Shown here one piece after another: positions 7,494 to 16,867 of a stretch of DNA of 64,000 nt. Both the position numbers and the translations under genes were made by a program. Below the pieces are notes generated by a model. The model ran no database searches and was not told where the DNA came from. It worked only from the letters and a program-made list of their open reading frames with translations. Source of the DNA: G11 sp947167445. GTDB taxonomy: Bacteria > Bacillota > Clostridia > Lachnospirales > Lachnospiraceae. The DNA lies in assembly GCA_947167445.1 (NCBI GenBank), contig CAMVID010000006.1, positions 1 to 64,000 of the forward strand. Direction: 5' to 3'. Each line of letters begins with the position of its first letter. Within the stretch, counting starts at the first letter, position 1.

Positions 7494-8663
7494 TTATTTT
7501 GCTGCATTTTTCTTGTTGGCAAGAATATCGAAAACTACCGCTCCAAGAAGAACGATACCTTTAACAATCTTCTGCCAGTCGGCGTTAACACCCATAAGTG
7601 ACATACCAAGGTTGATTACACCGATAAGAGTAGCACCTACAACCATTCCGAAAACTGTTCCGGATCCGCCGTATGCGGAAACACCACCTACTACACAACC
7701 TGCAATGGCATCCATCTCGAAGTTGGTTCCTGCTGTAGAGTTGGCAGCCTGGAATCTTGAAACTACGATGTAGGATGTAATTACGGTCATGATGGCCATG
7801 TTAAGGTAAGCAAAGAACATAATCTTTCTGGTGTCGATACCTGAAAGTCTTGTTGCCTCCTTGTTTCCACCGATGGTGTAGAAGTATCTTCCAAGGGCTG
7901 TCTTGGATGTGATGAAGTTGTAAATGAGAAGGATTACAACTACCCACACAAGTACAGTAGGAATTCCGCCTGAAAGAGCAAGCTTATAAGCAAACAAAAG
8001 AATTGCTGCAGCTTCAAGCACTGACTTAACGATTACAGAAGTCTTGGACTCAGCCTCGTAACCTTTCTTAATCTTGTTGGCTCTTCCTCTGAAGTTAAAG
8101 AATACCACCAGGGCGGCGGCAATTACGCCTACCACAAAGCAGATTACGTTAAACTCCACGATAGATGTCTCGAAAAGCTTTCCTGAGAAAACCTTGAGGA
8201 ATCCTTCGGGAATAGGTGAAATACTACCTGTTGAGCTGTTGGATGAAAGAATCGCTGTACCCCATCCTCTGAATGCCAGGAAACCTGCAAGGGTTGCAAT
8301 CCAGGGGGGAATGTTTACATAGGCTACAAGATAGCCAAGTACACATCCGTATACAACGCCTACAAGGAGCATCAAAAGAATTGAAACTCCGGTTCCCCAT
8401 TCCTTAACTACCATCATTACGCCGCCTACAGCTCCTAAGAAACATACGAAGGAACCGCAGGAAAGGTCGATGTTACCACCGGTAAGCATGCACATTAGCA
8501 TACCTGTCGCAAGTACGTATACATATGCGTTCTGGGTGATTAAGGCGTTGAAGTTCATAGGTGAGAACATTGAACCGCCGGTCATCACTGTAAAGAAGAT
8601 ATATACCAGGACAAGGATGATAAGCATAGCATGTTTTTTGAGTAACTCAGAATATTTAGTCAT
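7494..8663 (-). CDS. Sugar ABC transporter permease, second of two tandem paralogues
   Basis: 389 residues with about ten transmembrane helices and the signature of the monosaccharide permease family (MglC/XylH/GguB): MLTGGNIDLSCGSFVCF near the N-terminus and GGNKEATRLSGID in the cytoplasmic loop. It passes a monosaccharide across the membrane, using the ATPase encoded two genes upstream. It is clearly paralogous to the adjacent permease: the same motifs in the same order and endings GIVLLGAVVFDILANKK and GIVVLVAIIFDVLSNKK. It follows that gene by 12 bases and is the last gene of the operon. Confidence 0.88.
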   Translation of the reverse strand: MTKYSELLKKHAMLIILVLVYIFFTVMTGGSMFSPMNFNALITQNAYVYVLATGMLMCMLTGGNIDLSCGSFVCFLGAVGGVMMVVKEWGTGVSILLMLLVGVVYGCVLGYLVAYVNIPPWIATLAGFLAFRGWGTAILSSNSSTGSISPIPEGFLKVFSGKLFETSIVEFNVICFVVGVIAAALVVFFNFRGRANKIKKGYEAESKTSVIVKSVLEAAAILLFAYKLALSGGIPTVLVWVVVILLIYNFITSKTALGRYFYTIGGNKEATRLSGIDTRKIMFFAYLNMAIMTVITSYIVVSRFQAANSTAGTNFEMDAIAGCVVGGVSAYGGSGTVFGMVVGATLIGVINLGMSLMGVNADWQKIVKGIVLLGAVVFDILANKKNAAK

Positions 8664-8675
8664 GTCTCATCCTCC

Positions 8676-9851
8676 TTACTTTTTCTTCTTATTTGACAGT
8701 ACGTCAAATATAATAGCTACCAGAACGACTATACCTTTAACAACCTTCTGATAGTTTGCATCGATACCCATGATACTCATACCCATGTTGATAACACCCA
8801 TGAGCACAGCACCGATTACCATTCCGAATACATTTCCTTCGCCGCCGTATGCTGAAGCTCCGCCGATGAAACATGCTGCAATGGCATCCATTTCGTAACC
8901 TTGTCCGAATGTGGGCTGAGCACCTACCTGTCTTGCAGCTACAAGAATACCTGCAAGGCCGGCCATAAGGCCCATATTTACATAAGCAAAGAAGTAAACC
9001 TTTCTGGGATCGATACCGGAAAGCCTTGTTGCCTTCTCATTGCCACCTACTGCGTAGAGGTAACGACCCATTGTAGTTCTTGTTGTTATATAAGCATAAG
9101 CTAAGAGAACTACAGCAATCCACACCAGTGCGGCAGGAATACCTTTATAGTTTGCTAACTTATAGAAGATCCAAAGAATAACAGCACCGATAACAACAAA
9201 TTTAACCAGCTCCTGGAAAAGAGGGGTCACGCTGTAACCTTTTGATCTGGCATCGATTCTGTTGACAATAACCATAGCAAGATAGGCAACCACAACTATG
9301 ATACCCACCACCATACAGGTCATATTAAGTGAACTTCCGCCTAAGAAATCGGGTACGTAGCAGTTCTCACCGCCACCGAATACTTTAAGGAAAGTTTCGT
9401 TTCTGATACCAACTGCATATCCCTGAAGGACTACGTTTGCCAATCCTCTGAAGGCATACATGCCAGCCAAAGTTGCGATGAAGGGCGGCACCTTGATATA
9501 GGCAATCCAGAATCCCTGCCAAGCACCAACCAAGAGGCCTCCGACAATCATTACGGCAACTGCGAACCAGACGTTTAGGTTCTTATCCATCATTACGGCA
9601 CCGATACCGCCTACAAAACATACAACGGATCCGACTGCCAGATCGATGTTACCGCCGGTCAGGATACATAAAAGCATACCTGCCGAAAGAACAAATACGT
9701 ACGCGTTCTGTGAAATCAGGTTGTTAACGTTCTGGGGAAGAAGAATCTTTCCACCGGTCTGCCAGTAGAAGAATATGGTAACCAGAACAAGGGCGAATAC
9801 CATGGTGTATTTTTTGAGAATATCCATCATCTTCAGATTCATACTATTCAC
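8676..9851 (-). CDS. Sugar ABC transporter permease, first of two tandem paralogues
   Basis: 391 residues with about ten membrane helices, the motif ILTGGNIDLAVGSVVCF, the EAA-like loop GGNEKATRLSGIDPRK, and FIGGASAYGG before the last helices. It belongs to the MglC/XylH/GguB permease family. Its ATG overlaps the end of the ATPase gene by 8 bases, so translation is coupled. With the next gene it forms a duplicated permease pair; most transporters of this family use a single permease as a homodimer. Confidence 0.88.
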   Translation of the reverse strand: MNSMNLKMMDILKKYTMVFALVLVTIFFYWQTGGKILLPQNVNNLISQNAYVFVLSAGMLLCILTGGNIDLAVGSVVCFVGGIGAVMMDKNLNVWFAVAVMIVGGLLVGAWQGFWIAYIKVPPFIATLAGMYAFRGLANVVLQGYAVGIRNETFLKVFGGGENCYVPDFLGGSSLNMTCMVVGIIVVVAYLAMVIVNRIDARSKGYSVTPLFQELVKFVVIGAVILWIFYKLANYKGIPAALVWIAVVLLAYAYITTRTTMGRYLYAVGGNEKATRLSGIDPRKVYFFAYVNMGLMAGLAGILVAARQVGAQPTFGQGYEMDAIAACFIGGASAYGGEGNVFGMVIGAVLMGVINMGMSIMGIDANYQKVVKGIVVLVAIIFDVLSNKKKK

Positions 9852-11382
9852 CCCTTCCTGACTGTAATATGCAAGCCATAATATTTTCCTGAGTAGCCTC
9901 GGAAGCTTTCATCTCACCAACGAATTTGCCTTCGTTCATGATGTAGATTCTGTCGCTCATACCGATTACCTCAGGAAGTTCAGATGAAATCATGATAACA
10001 GATTTACCTGCTGCAACAAGATCATTGATGATACAGTAAATCTCGTATTTTGCTCCTACGTCTATACCTCTTGTAGGCTCATCAAGAATAAGAATATCGG
10101 GATCTGTAAACATCCATTTAGCAAGGAGAACCTTCTGCTGGTTACCACCGGAGAGGTTACCTACGTTCTGCTCAACGGAAGGTGTCTTGGTTTTGAGCTT
10201 GTCCTTATATTCAACCGAAACCTGATATTCCTTATCTGTGTCGATAATACCTCTGTCACATACAGCCTTCATGTTAGCAAGAGTTGTATTGACACGAATG
10301 GGATTGGAAAGGATAAGGCCGTTACCCTTTCTGTCCTCTGTTACATATGCAAGCTTAGCGTTGATCGCTTCTCTGGGGTTCTTAAGAACTATGGGCTTTC
10401 CGTTAATCTTTAAAGTTCCTTTGATTCCGGTGCCATATGATTTTCCGAAGATACTCATCGCAAGCTCCGTACGGCCTGCACCCATAAGTCCGTAGATACC
10501 GACAACTTCACCCTTCTTAACGTTCATGTTGACGTTATCAACAACTTTTCTCTCAGCATAAACAGGGTGATAAACAGTCCAGTTCTCAACTTCCATATTT
10601 ACATCGCCGATTTCCACTCCGCTTCTCTTAGGGAAACGGTCGGTGAATTCACGGCCAACCATGCCCTTGATAATTCTGGGCTCACTTACTTCGGTTGTAT
10701 GGCAGTCAATGGTTTCAACGGTTGATCCATCTCTGACAACCGTGATTTTATCTGCAACATACACAACCTCGTTAAGCTTGTGGCTGATTATAATCATTGT
10801 CATTCCCTGTTTCTTGAACTCAAGCATCAAATCAAGAAGAGCTTTTGAATCGGTCTCGTTCAGGGACGATGTAGGCTCATCAAGAATAAGCAGCCTTGCA
10901 TTCTTAGCCAGAGCTTTCGCAATCTCTACCAGCTGCTGCTTACCTGTACCTATATCTTTTATCAATACACGCGAAGACTCCGACAAACCTACCATCTTTA
11001 AGTACTTGTCGGCTTCACCGTATGTTTCATTCCAATTTATAGCGTTTTTCTTTCCTCGCTCATTACCGAGGAACATATTCTCTCCAATTGACATCTGCGG
11101 TACCAGTGCCAATTCCTGGTGAATGATAACGATTCCCTTCTTCTCGGAATCGGTTATCTTGTGGAATTCACAAACCTCACCATCGTAGATAATATCTCCT
11201 TCATAGCTCCCGTATGGATAAATGCCGCTAAGAACGTTCATAAGTGTAGACTTACCGGCTCCGTTTTCTCCTACCAGTGCATGAATCTCGCCTTCCTCAA
11301 CCTGAAGGTTAACGTTGTCGAGCGCCTTTACACCGGGGAATGTCTTGGTGATATTTTTCATTTCAAGGAGTATTTTTCCCAC
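9844..11382 (-). CDS. Sugar ABC transporter ATPase with two ABC domains (MglA/GguA type)
   Basis: 512 residues with two fused nucleotide-binding domains. The first has Walker A GENGAGKST (38-46) and Walker B LLILDEPTSS. The second has a degenerate P-loop GLMGAGRTEL, an intact signature LSGGNQQKV and Walker B ILILDEPTRG. This asymmetry is normal for MglA/XylG/GguA proteins, where one site is catalytic. It energises the two downstream permeases for uptake of the sugar bound by the upstream ChvE-like lipoprotein. An 82-base gap with a hairpin separates it from that gene. Confidence 0.92.
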   Translation of the reverse strand: MGKILLEMKNITKTFPGVKALDNVNLQVEEGEIHALVGENGAGKSTLMNVLSGIYPYGSYEGDIIYDGEVCEFHKITDSEKKGIVIIHQELALVPQMSIGENMFLGNERGKKNAINWNETYGEADKYLKMVGLSESSRVLIKDIGTGKQQLVEIAKALAKNARLLILDEPTSSLNETDSKALLDLMLEFKKQGMTMIIISHKLNEVVYVADKITVVRDGSTVETIDCHTTEVSEPRIIKGMVGREFTDRFPKRSGVEIGDVNMEVENWTVYHPVYAERKVVDNVNMNVKKGEVVGIYGLMGAGRTELAMSIFGKSYGTGIKGTLKINGKPIVLKNPREAINAKLAYVTEDRKGNGLILSNPIRVNTTLANMKAVCDRGIIDTDKEYQVSVEYKDKLKTKTPSVEQNVGNLSGGNQQKVLLAKWMFTDPDILILDEPTRGIDVGAKYEIYCIINDLVAAGKSVIMISSELPEVIGMSDRIYIMNEGKFVGEMKASEATQENIMACILQSGRGE

Positions 11383-11413
11383 GGATATTCCTCCATTTCT
11401 TCACATTCACGAA

Positions 11414-11435
11414 CAGGCGGGTTTTACCCCGCCTG
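11414..11435 (-). promoter_or_regulatory. Intercistronic hairpin between binding-protein and ATPase genes
   Basis: The perfect stem CAGGCGGG/CCCGCCTG with a 6-nt loop and no T-run lies in the gap after the binding-protein stop. By analogy with malE-malF type operons it probably protects the upstream message and lowers transporter expression relative to the abundant binding protein. It is not a clean terminator. Confidence 0.6.
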
Positions 11436-11464
11436 CTCTATGAAATACTTACTGTTTCTTAGTC

Positions 11465-12526
11465 TTACTTTAACTGATCCTCTGTGTAGTAACCTGAATC
11501 GATAAGGATCTCTTTGTAGTTGTTAGCATCAGCAAATACGGGCTCGCAAAGGAATGAAGGAACAACCTTAACTCCGTTGTCATATGTCTTCTCATCGTTT
11601 ACGTCAACCTTCTCACCCTTAAGAATCTGGCCAACCATCTTAACAACCTGAGAAGCAAGAGTACGTGTATCCTTGAATACTGACATTGACTGCTTACCTG
11701 CGATCATGTTCTTTGTATTCTCAATATCACAGTCCTGACCTGTGATGATGGGATACTTGCCGTTGTAGTTAGCTGCAAGAGCATTGGTAACACCAAGTGC
11801 TGTTGAGTCGTTAGAGCAAAGCCATACATCAAGCTCTGTTCCGTCTGCATAGTAAGATGAAAGGATGTTCTCTGCTCTTGACTGAGCTACATCAGAACCC
11901 CATGTAGGAGTTGCAACTTCATCAAATGTCTTCTGACCTGATACAACGTTAAGCTTTCCTTCGTCGATGTACTTCTTAAGTACGTCATATGCGCCGTTGA
12001 AGAAGAAACCTGCGTTGTTGTCACCGGGGTCACCAGCTGTGAACTCGATGTTGAAAGGACCTGCCTGATTCTCAAGATCAAGCTGATCAGCAACGTACTG
12101 ACCCTGAACTGTACCAACTTTGTAGTTATCAAATGTTGCGTAGTAAGAAACTGCGTCAGAGTTCATGATAAGACGGTCATAAGCGATAACAGGAATGTTA
12201 GCCTTCTTAGCCATGTCAAGTGCTTCACCGAGTGAAGAACCTTCGATTGCTGCGATAACGAGAACTGAACATCCGCTGGAAATCATGTTCTCAATCTGAG
12301 AAACCTGTGTCTGAACATCGTTTGATGCATACTGAAGGTCAACTTCGTAACCAGCTGCCTTAAGTTCTTTCTCCATGTTGGAACCATCCTGATTCCATCT
12401 CTGAAGGTCTCTTGTAGGCATTGAAACGCCAACCTTCTTGCCGCCTGATGCGCCGCCTGCGCCACAGCCTACGAGAAGAACTGCAACCATAGCAACACTA
12501 AGCAATAAACTTACGAGTTTTTTCAT
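11465..12526 (-). CDS. ChvE-like multiple-sugar-binding lipoprotein
   Basis: 353 residues starting with a lipoprotein signal (LLVGCGAGG, Cys at about 21), so it is tethered outside the membrane. It is a type I periplasmic-binding fold of the ChvE/GguA-associated family: VGVSMPTRDLQRWNQDG at the N-terminus and PVIAYDRLIMNSDAV in the sugar pocket, then TGQDCD. It delivers monosaccharides to the ABC transporter encoded directly downstream. Its own 210-base upstream region contains a promoter-like element and repeated motifs, so it is probably the strongly regulated first gene of the transport operon. Confidence 0.9.
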   Translation of the reverse strand: MKKLVSLLLSVAMVAVLLVGCGAGGASGGKKVGVSMPTRDLQRWNQDGSNMEKELKAAGYEVDLQYASNDVQTQVSQIENMISSGCSVLVIAAIEGSSLGEALDMAKKANIPVIAYDRLIMNSDAVSYYATFDNYKVGTVQGQYVADQLDLENQAGPFNIEFTAGDPGDNNAGFFFNGAYDVLKKYIDEGKLNVVSGQKTFDEVATPTWGSDVAQSRAENILSSYYADGTELDVWLCSNDSTALGVTNALAANYNGKYPIITGQDCDIENTKNMIAGKQSMSVFKDTRTLASQVVKMVGQILKGEKVDVNDEKTYDNGVKVVPSFLCEPVFADANNYKEILIDSGYYTEDQLK

Positions 12527-12586
12527 TGTGTACTATCCTCCCTAAAGTGTTAGTAAATAATTTGGGCTCATTGGCCCCCTACATTT

Positions 12587-12705
12587 GTGATAATATCACG
12601 TATCGTCTAGTAGTTGTTTGTCACTTTCTTCAAATTCTTGCATTACTGTGCACGGGCACAAAAATAGGGCTAGCACATTTTTGTTATGTGCGGGTCTGCA
12701 CAAAA
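12587..12705 (-). promoter_or_regulatory. Candidate regulated promoter of the sugar ABC operon
   Basis: A 13-bp palindrome GTGATATTATCAC (12587-12599, minus sense) contains a TATTAT -10 element at 12590-12595. No acceptable -35 box is found at 16-18 bases, which suggests an activator-dependent promoter. Upstream, the direct repeat GCACAAAA (plus sense) occurs at 12656-12663 and 12698-12705. The 42-base spacing, four helical turns, would suit binding by the AraC-type response regulator encoded nearby. Confidence 0.45.
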
Positions 12706-12736
12706 CAAAAAAGTCCAACCCTGATTTTTTATGTCA

Positions 12737-13786
12737 TTATTTTACGTTAAGGTAAACTTCTTCTTTCATATGGAAGCCGCTGCTTATGATGGTTTCATCC
12801 ATATTTTCCCTGGTGACCTTTATGGGTTCAAGCTTAACATAAGGAATTTCTTTCTTTCCGTTATCTATTGTGCCCACATCTTCCCCAATCAGTTCCTCGT
12901 TCTTGGCCAGAGCCAATGCACATTCGGCAGCTCGTCTGGCAAGTTTTTCCACAGGTTTATATACGGTCATTAGCTGTGTGCCTTCCACAATTCTCTGGCA
13001 GGCTTCTAAATCCGCGTCCTGTCCGGTAACCATAATCTTCTTGGCGAGGCGCTGAACTGAAAGGGCACTTACCACCTCACTTGCCAGGTTATCGTTTCCG
13101 CACATAATGGCATCACAGTCTCTCACCAGATCAAAGTGGTCATATATATACTCCGAAGCCAGTTCTGCTCTCCATCCGTCACAATGGGTGGTATCCAAAA
13201 TTGTCACTTCATTATAATTCATCACATTGGTAAAGGCGTTTTCTACCAAAGCTACGTTATTATCGGAGGGTGAGCCTCCCACTATAATGACGTTTCCGCC
13301 TTTTATTCCGTTATCCACAAGAGTCTGGCCCATAAGGGTTCCAACCATCTCATTGTCAAAGGATATGTAAAGGTCTATATCGGCGTTGTTGATCAATCGG
13401 TCATAGGCAACGACCTTTATTCCCGCATCCTTCGCATCCTTCACCGAGTCAGCCAGAGCATCCGAATCGATACAGACAATAACTATTACATCCATTCCCT
13501 TCTTAATGAAATAGTCAATCTGCTTCTTTTGTTCTTCAACATCACCGTTGGCATTCTGGACGTTTACCTCTGCGCCCATTTCCTTTGCCGCCTGCACGAA
13601 GATGTCACGGTCTCTCTGCCATCTTTCGATTACGAATGAGTCGAAGCACATCCCTATCTGGATTTTGTCCTCTTCTTTTTCCTCGTCATTATTGCTTTGT
13701 ACCTCGCTTCTTCCACAGGCGCTAAAGCTCAGGGCCAAAAGCAGTACAAAAGCAGCGCTAAGTATTTTTCTTATTTTCCTAGACAT
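12737..13786 (-). CDS. Second sugar-binding lipoprotein of the sensing locus (XylF-like)
   Basis: 349 residues with a lipobox LSFSACGRS near residue 24 and a type I sugar-binding fold: IGMCFDSFVIERWQRD, VVAYDRLINNADIDLY, and TGQDADLEA, which are hallmarks of D-xylose-binding-like proteins. The coding start overlaps the end of the response-regulator gene by 16 bases, so it belongs to the sensor operon rather than to the transport operon. It could supply the transporter with a second ligand or report sugar to the membrane sensor. The substrate is not readable from sequence. Confidence 0.85.
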   Translation of the reverse strand: MSRKIRKILSAAFVLLLALSFSACGRSEVQSNNDEEKEEDKIQIGMCFDSFVIERWQRDRDIFVQAAKEMGAEVNVQNANGDVEEQKKQIDYFIKKGMDVIVIVCIDSDALADSVKDAKDAGIKVVAYDRLINNADIDLYISFDNEMVGTLMGQTLVDNGIKGGNVIIVGGSPSDNNVALVENAFTNVMNYNEVTILDTTHCDGWRAELASEYIYDHFDLVRDCDAIMCGNDNLASEVVSALSVQRLAKKIMVTGQDADLEACQRIVEGTQLMTVYKPVEKLARRAAECALALAKNEELIGEDVGTIDNGKKEIPYVKLEPIKVTRENMDETIISSGFHMKEEVYLNVK

Positions 13787-15372
13787 TTTTCTTTATACTC
13801 CGTTGGTGTTAAGCCCACATTCTTCTTAAATGTCCGGCTGAAATAGTTGGGATCCTGATATCCGCACATTGAACACAATTCCTTCATGGCAATATCTGAA
13901 TTAAGGAGAAGATCTTTGGCTTTTTCTATTCTTATATTGGTCAAATACTCTATAAAGTTCTCCCCTGTGGCTTCCTTAAAAAGCTTACTGAAGTAATAGG
14001 GCGAGATGTTCACTATTCTTGAAACGTCATCAAGGGATAAATCCTTGGAGAAATTGTTTCCTATGTATTCCTTAGCGGTCTCTATGGTATCGGTCGAGCG
14101 CTCCTGCCTCTTGTTTCCGATATTCTGACAGGAAGTCATGATCTTATTAAGGAACCACTCTCTAAGTTCTCCTATGGAGGTCATGGACATAATCTCCGGA
14201 AGATAAGAATCTCTGGAGCCGAATCGATATGTCATGCCACCGTTTCTGTATGCCATACTTTCGGCCTGAAGGGTAAACTCCAGAATCTTAAGCCTTATTG
14301 CCATAAGATTGCTTCCGTCATATTCATCCATCCACTTAAGGAAGCTTTCGGCATGGACGGCAGCCTCGTTATAATCCCCTCGTTCCACTGCTTCAAAAAG
14401 GCCTTTCTCCATATCCACGGGATAGTCTTTCTCATAGTCGCAGCCGATGGGAAGGTCGTCCACATGGGCCACACTTCCTGTGGTTGCAATGAGGGCATTT
14501 AAAGATTCCTTATAGGATTCACCGAGATTTCTAAGGGGTTTTACACCTCCGATTCCCAGGCGGAAGCTGATATCCACCTTTTTCCTCATATATCTTATGA
14601 ATTCTCTGGCTTCATTTATAAGTTCAATTCGGGCATTGTAATCCATCTCCGGATGAACATAGGGCACCAGTACCGCAATCTTATTGGCCATTACGGAACC
14701 CACCTTACAGGGAAAGAATTCCTTTAATCCTTCTCTCACTTCAGTGTAGTGGTTGGACATCTTAACGGAGCTTCCTACGGCGTTTGTCATGTGGTTACCT
14801 TCCTGACTGTCACCACTGACGATACACATCATGTAGCCATAGTTCTCCTCAACTCCAAGGATGGTCTTGTAGTTATCCACGTCCTCCTCAAAGTGTTCCT
14901 GGAAAAGGATGTTGTAAATAAGACCGTTCTCAATAATGGGCTCTACGGTTTCCAGCTTCTCTTTAATAAGAAGATTGTCGCTTCTCTTCTTTCTGTCGCC
15001 GTCAATAATCTCCATGGCCTTCTTAATGGCCTGGACAACCTTGGTGCGTTCCATTGGCTTATTGATATACTCGAGAACGCCAAGGGCTATTGCCTCCTTG
15101 GCATAGTCGAATTTATCGTAGGCGCTCATTACGATGAACACTGTATTTGCGGAAAAATTCTTAATCTCCTTCATGGCATCAATGCCGTTTATGCCCGGCA
15201 TCTGAATGTCCATGATGGCAATGTCGGGTCTGAAGCGCTCCGCCAGTTCGATTACTGATCTTCCGGTTTTGGCAAACTCAACTTCACAAAGATCACCGAA
15301 CTCTTTCTCGATTATGAATTTCATGGAGTCAATAACGATTCCCTCGTCATCGGCCAGCATTATTCTGTACAT
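13771..15372 (-). CDS. YesN-family response regulator with AraC-type DNA-binding domain
   Basis: 533 residues. The N-terminal receiver domain has acidic DDE at 8-10, phospho-acceptor Asp55 in IAIMDIQMPG, and Lys in the INKPM motif. A long central region follows, then a C-terminal pair of AraC/XylS helix-turn-helices (about 430-530) with the family signature CGYQDPNYFSRTFKKNVGLTP. It should activate the sugar uptake operon when phosphorylated by the kinase encoded 1 base upstream. The two genes and both flanking sugar-binding genes are tightly packed. Confidence 0.92.
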   Translation of the reverse strand: MYRIMLADDEGIVIDSMKFIIEKEFGDLCEVEFAKTGRSVIELAERFRPDIAIMDIQMPGINGIDAMKEIKNFSANTVFIVMSAYDKFDYAKEAIALGVLEYINKPMERTKVVQAIKKAMEIIDGDRKKRSDNLLIKEKLETVEPIIENGLIYNILFQEHFEEDVDNYKTILGVEENYGYMMCIVSGDSQEGNHMTNAVGSSVKMSNHYTEVREGLKEFFPCKVGSVMANKIAVLVPYVHPEMDYNARIELINEAREFIRYMRKKVDISFRLGIGGVKPLRNLGESYKESLNALIATTGSVAHVDDLPIGCDYEKDYPVDMEKGLFEAVERGDYNEAAVHAESFLKWMDEYDGSNLMAIRLKILEFTLQAESMAYRNGGMTYRFGSRDSYLPEIMSMTSIGELREWFLNKIMTSCQNIGNKRQERSTDTIETAKEYIGNNFSKDLSLDDVSRIVNISPYYFSKLFKEATGENFIEYLTNIRIEKAKDLLLNSDIAMKELCSMCGYQDPNYFSRTFKKNVGLTPTEYKEKCLGK

Positions 15373-15373
15373 A

Positions 15374-16867
15374 TCAATCCTCTTTTTGATTATCCAAGGT
15401 GTAAGGGATATTTATTACCACTTCGGTTCCCATATCCTTACCCTCGGAGTATATATCTATAACATCTTCTCTTTCTGAAAGGAGACGGAGTCTTGAAATA
15501 ACGTTATCCATTCCGATACCGTTGGAGTCTCCCCTCTGCTCCTCATATTTCCATTTGCCGTTTACGACTTTCTCTATATCCTCAGGCTTCATTCCCTTGC
15601 CGTTATCCTTAACGGAGATGTATACTCTGTCTCCGTCTCTGTATACCTTAAGGAAAATGTGCCCCTTATCTCCCATGCCTCTGATACCATGGTTAACGGC
15701 ATTTTCTACTATGGGCTGGAGAATCATGCTGGGCATTTTAATCTTAAGAAGCCTCTCGTCAATCTGCCTGTCGTAATGAATCTCTCCTGAGAACCGTACA
15801 TTTAAAATCCTTATATAGTTGTCAACAATATCTACTTCGTCGGCAACGTCCACAAGTTCATTTTGCTTCTTAACATTATATCTGAAGAAGTCCGCAACAG
15901 TCTGGACATATTCATAGGTTCTGTCAGCCCCTTCCATCATGGCAAGCTGAGCTCCCGCATTAAGGGTATTAAACAGGAAATGGGGGTTGATCTGGGCCTG
16001 CAGATACTTAAGCTGAGCGTCCTTTAAGTGGGTTTCCATCATGAGTTCTTTTTCCTGCATGAGGCGTTCCTTCTCCATGCTTTCACGAACCCGCTCAATG
16101 TACTCTCTGATGGATACCATCATCTTACTGAATGCTATGGTCAGTCGACCAACCTCATCACTGCTGGTACTCTCGGGAAGCTTGGCCTCTAAATTTCCGT
16201 TGGCAACTTCATCGGCACTGGCTGCCAAAGACTCAAGAGGATGTATAAGTCGACCTGTAATTCTTATGATTACGAGAGCACTTCCCACCAGAACGAAGAA
16301 CATAACGCCCATGGCAAAGATCTCAAAGGTTCTGAATGAAACAGCCAATTCTGTATATTTTTCGGAGTTACTGACGAACTGCTCTGAGTTAAGGCTCCTG
16401 ATATATGCCTTTATATACTCATATCGTTTAGTCGCATTCTCATAAAAAACTCTGTACTTCTCTACATTTCGGCCTCGCTTCGCCTCAATAGTCTGGGAAA
16501 CCTGATCCATGTAGTCATAAGACATGTTTCTGATGTTTCTTTCCATTCTGGTGTATGGAATATCCGTAACCTTTGTTCCCAGTTCCTCCACCAGATTCGT
16601 ATAATTCTGCTCACTGATATAGTAATCGGAAAGAGAGTCCGTGGATTTGGCCTTGAGATATTCCGTGGTGGAATCCTGAAGGGAATCCAAGGCAATGGAG
16701 AGCGCGTTCAATTGGCGGTTGTTCTGATATGCCATCTCCATCTCAACGGACATTCTGTTGATTCCGAAAAGAAGGGCTATATCAACCACGAAAATAAAGA
16801 GGTTGGCAAGAATGAAGATACCGCTCATTTTATAAGAAAGAGAAATGCCTTTAAGCTTACGGAACAT
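15374..16867 (-). CDS. YesM-family sensor histidine kinase
   Basis: 497 residues from the ATG at 16867, chosen because GGAGG lies 9 bases upstream; a nearer upstream ATG directly abuts the GGAGG. Two membrane segments (about 10-33 and 184-204) flank an extracellular region of about 150 residues. They are followed by HAMP, a His kinase motif QINPHFLFNTLN, and an HATPase domain with NAVNHGIRG and DNGKGM. Extracellular sugar information probably comes from the anchored binding protein encoded upstream, whose stop codon this gene overlaps by 11 bases. Confidence 0.92.
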   Translation of the reverse strand: MFRKLKGISLSYKMSGIFILANLFIFVVDIALLFGINRMSVEMEMAYQNNRQLNALSIALDSLQDSTTEYLKAKSTDSLSDYYISEQNYTNLVEELGTKVTDIPYTRMERNIRNMSYDYMDQVSQTIEAKRGRNVEKYRVFYENATKRYEYIKAYIRSLNSEQFVSNSEKYTELAVSFRTFEIFAMGVMFFVLVGSALVIIRITGRLIHPLESLAASADEVANGNLEAKLPESTSSDEVGRLTIAFSKMMVSIREYIERVRESMEKERLMQEKELMMETHLKDAQLKYLQAQINPHFLFNTLNAGAQLAMMEGADRTYEYVQTVADFFRYNVKKQNELVDVADEVDIVDNYIRILNVRFSGEIHYDRQIDERLLKIKMPSMILQPIVENAVNHGIRGMGDKGHIFLKVYRDGDRVYISVKDNGKGMKPEDIEKVVNGKWKYEEQRGDSNGIGMDNVISRLRLLSEREDVIDIYSEGKDMGTEVVINIPYTLDNQKED

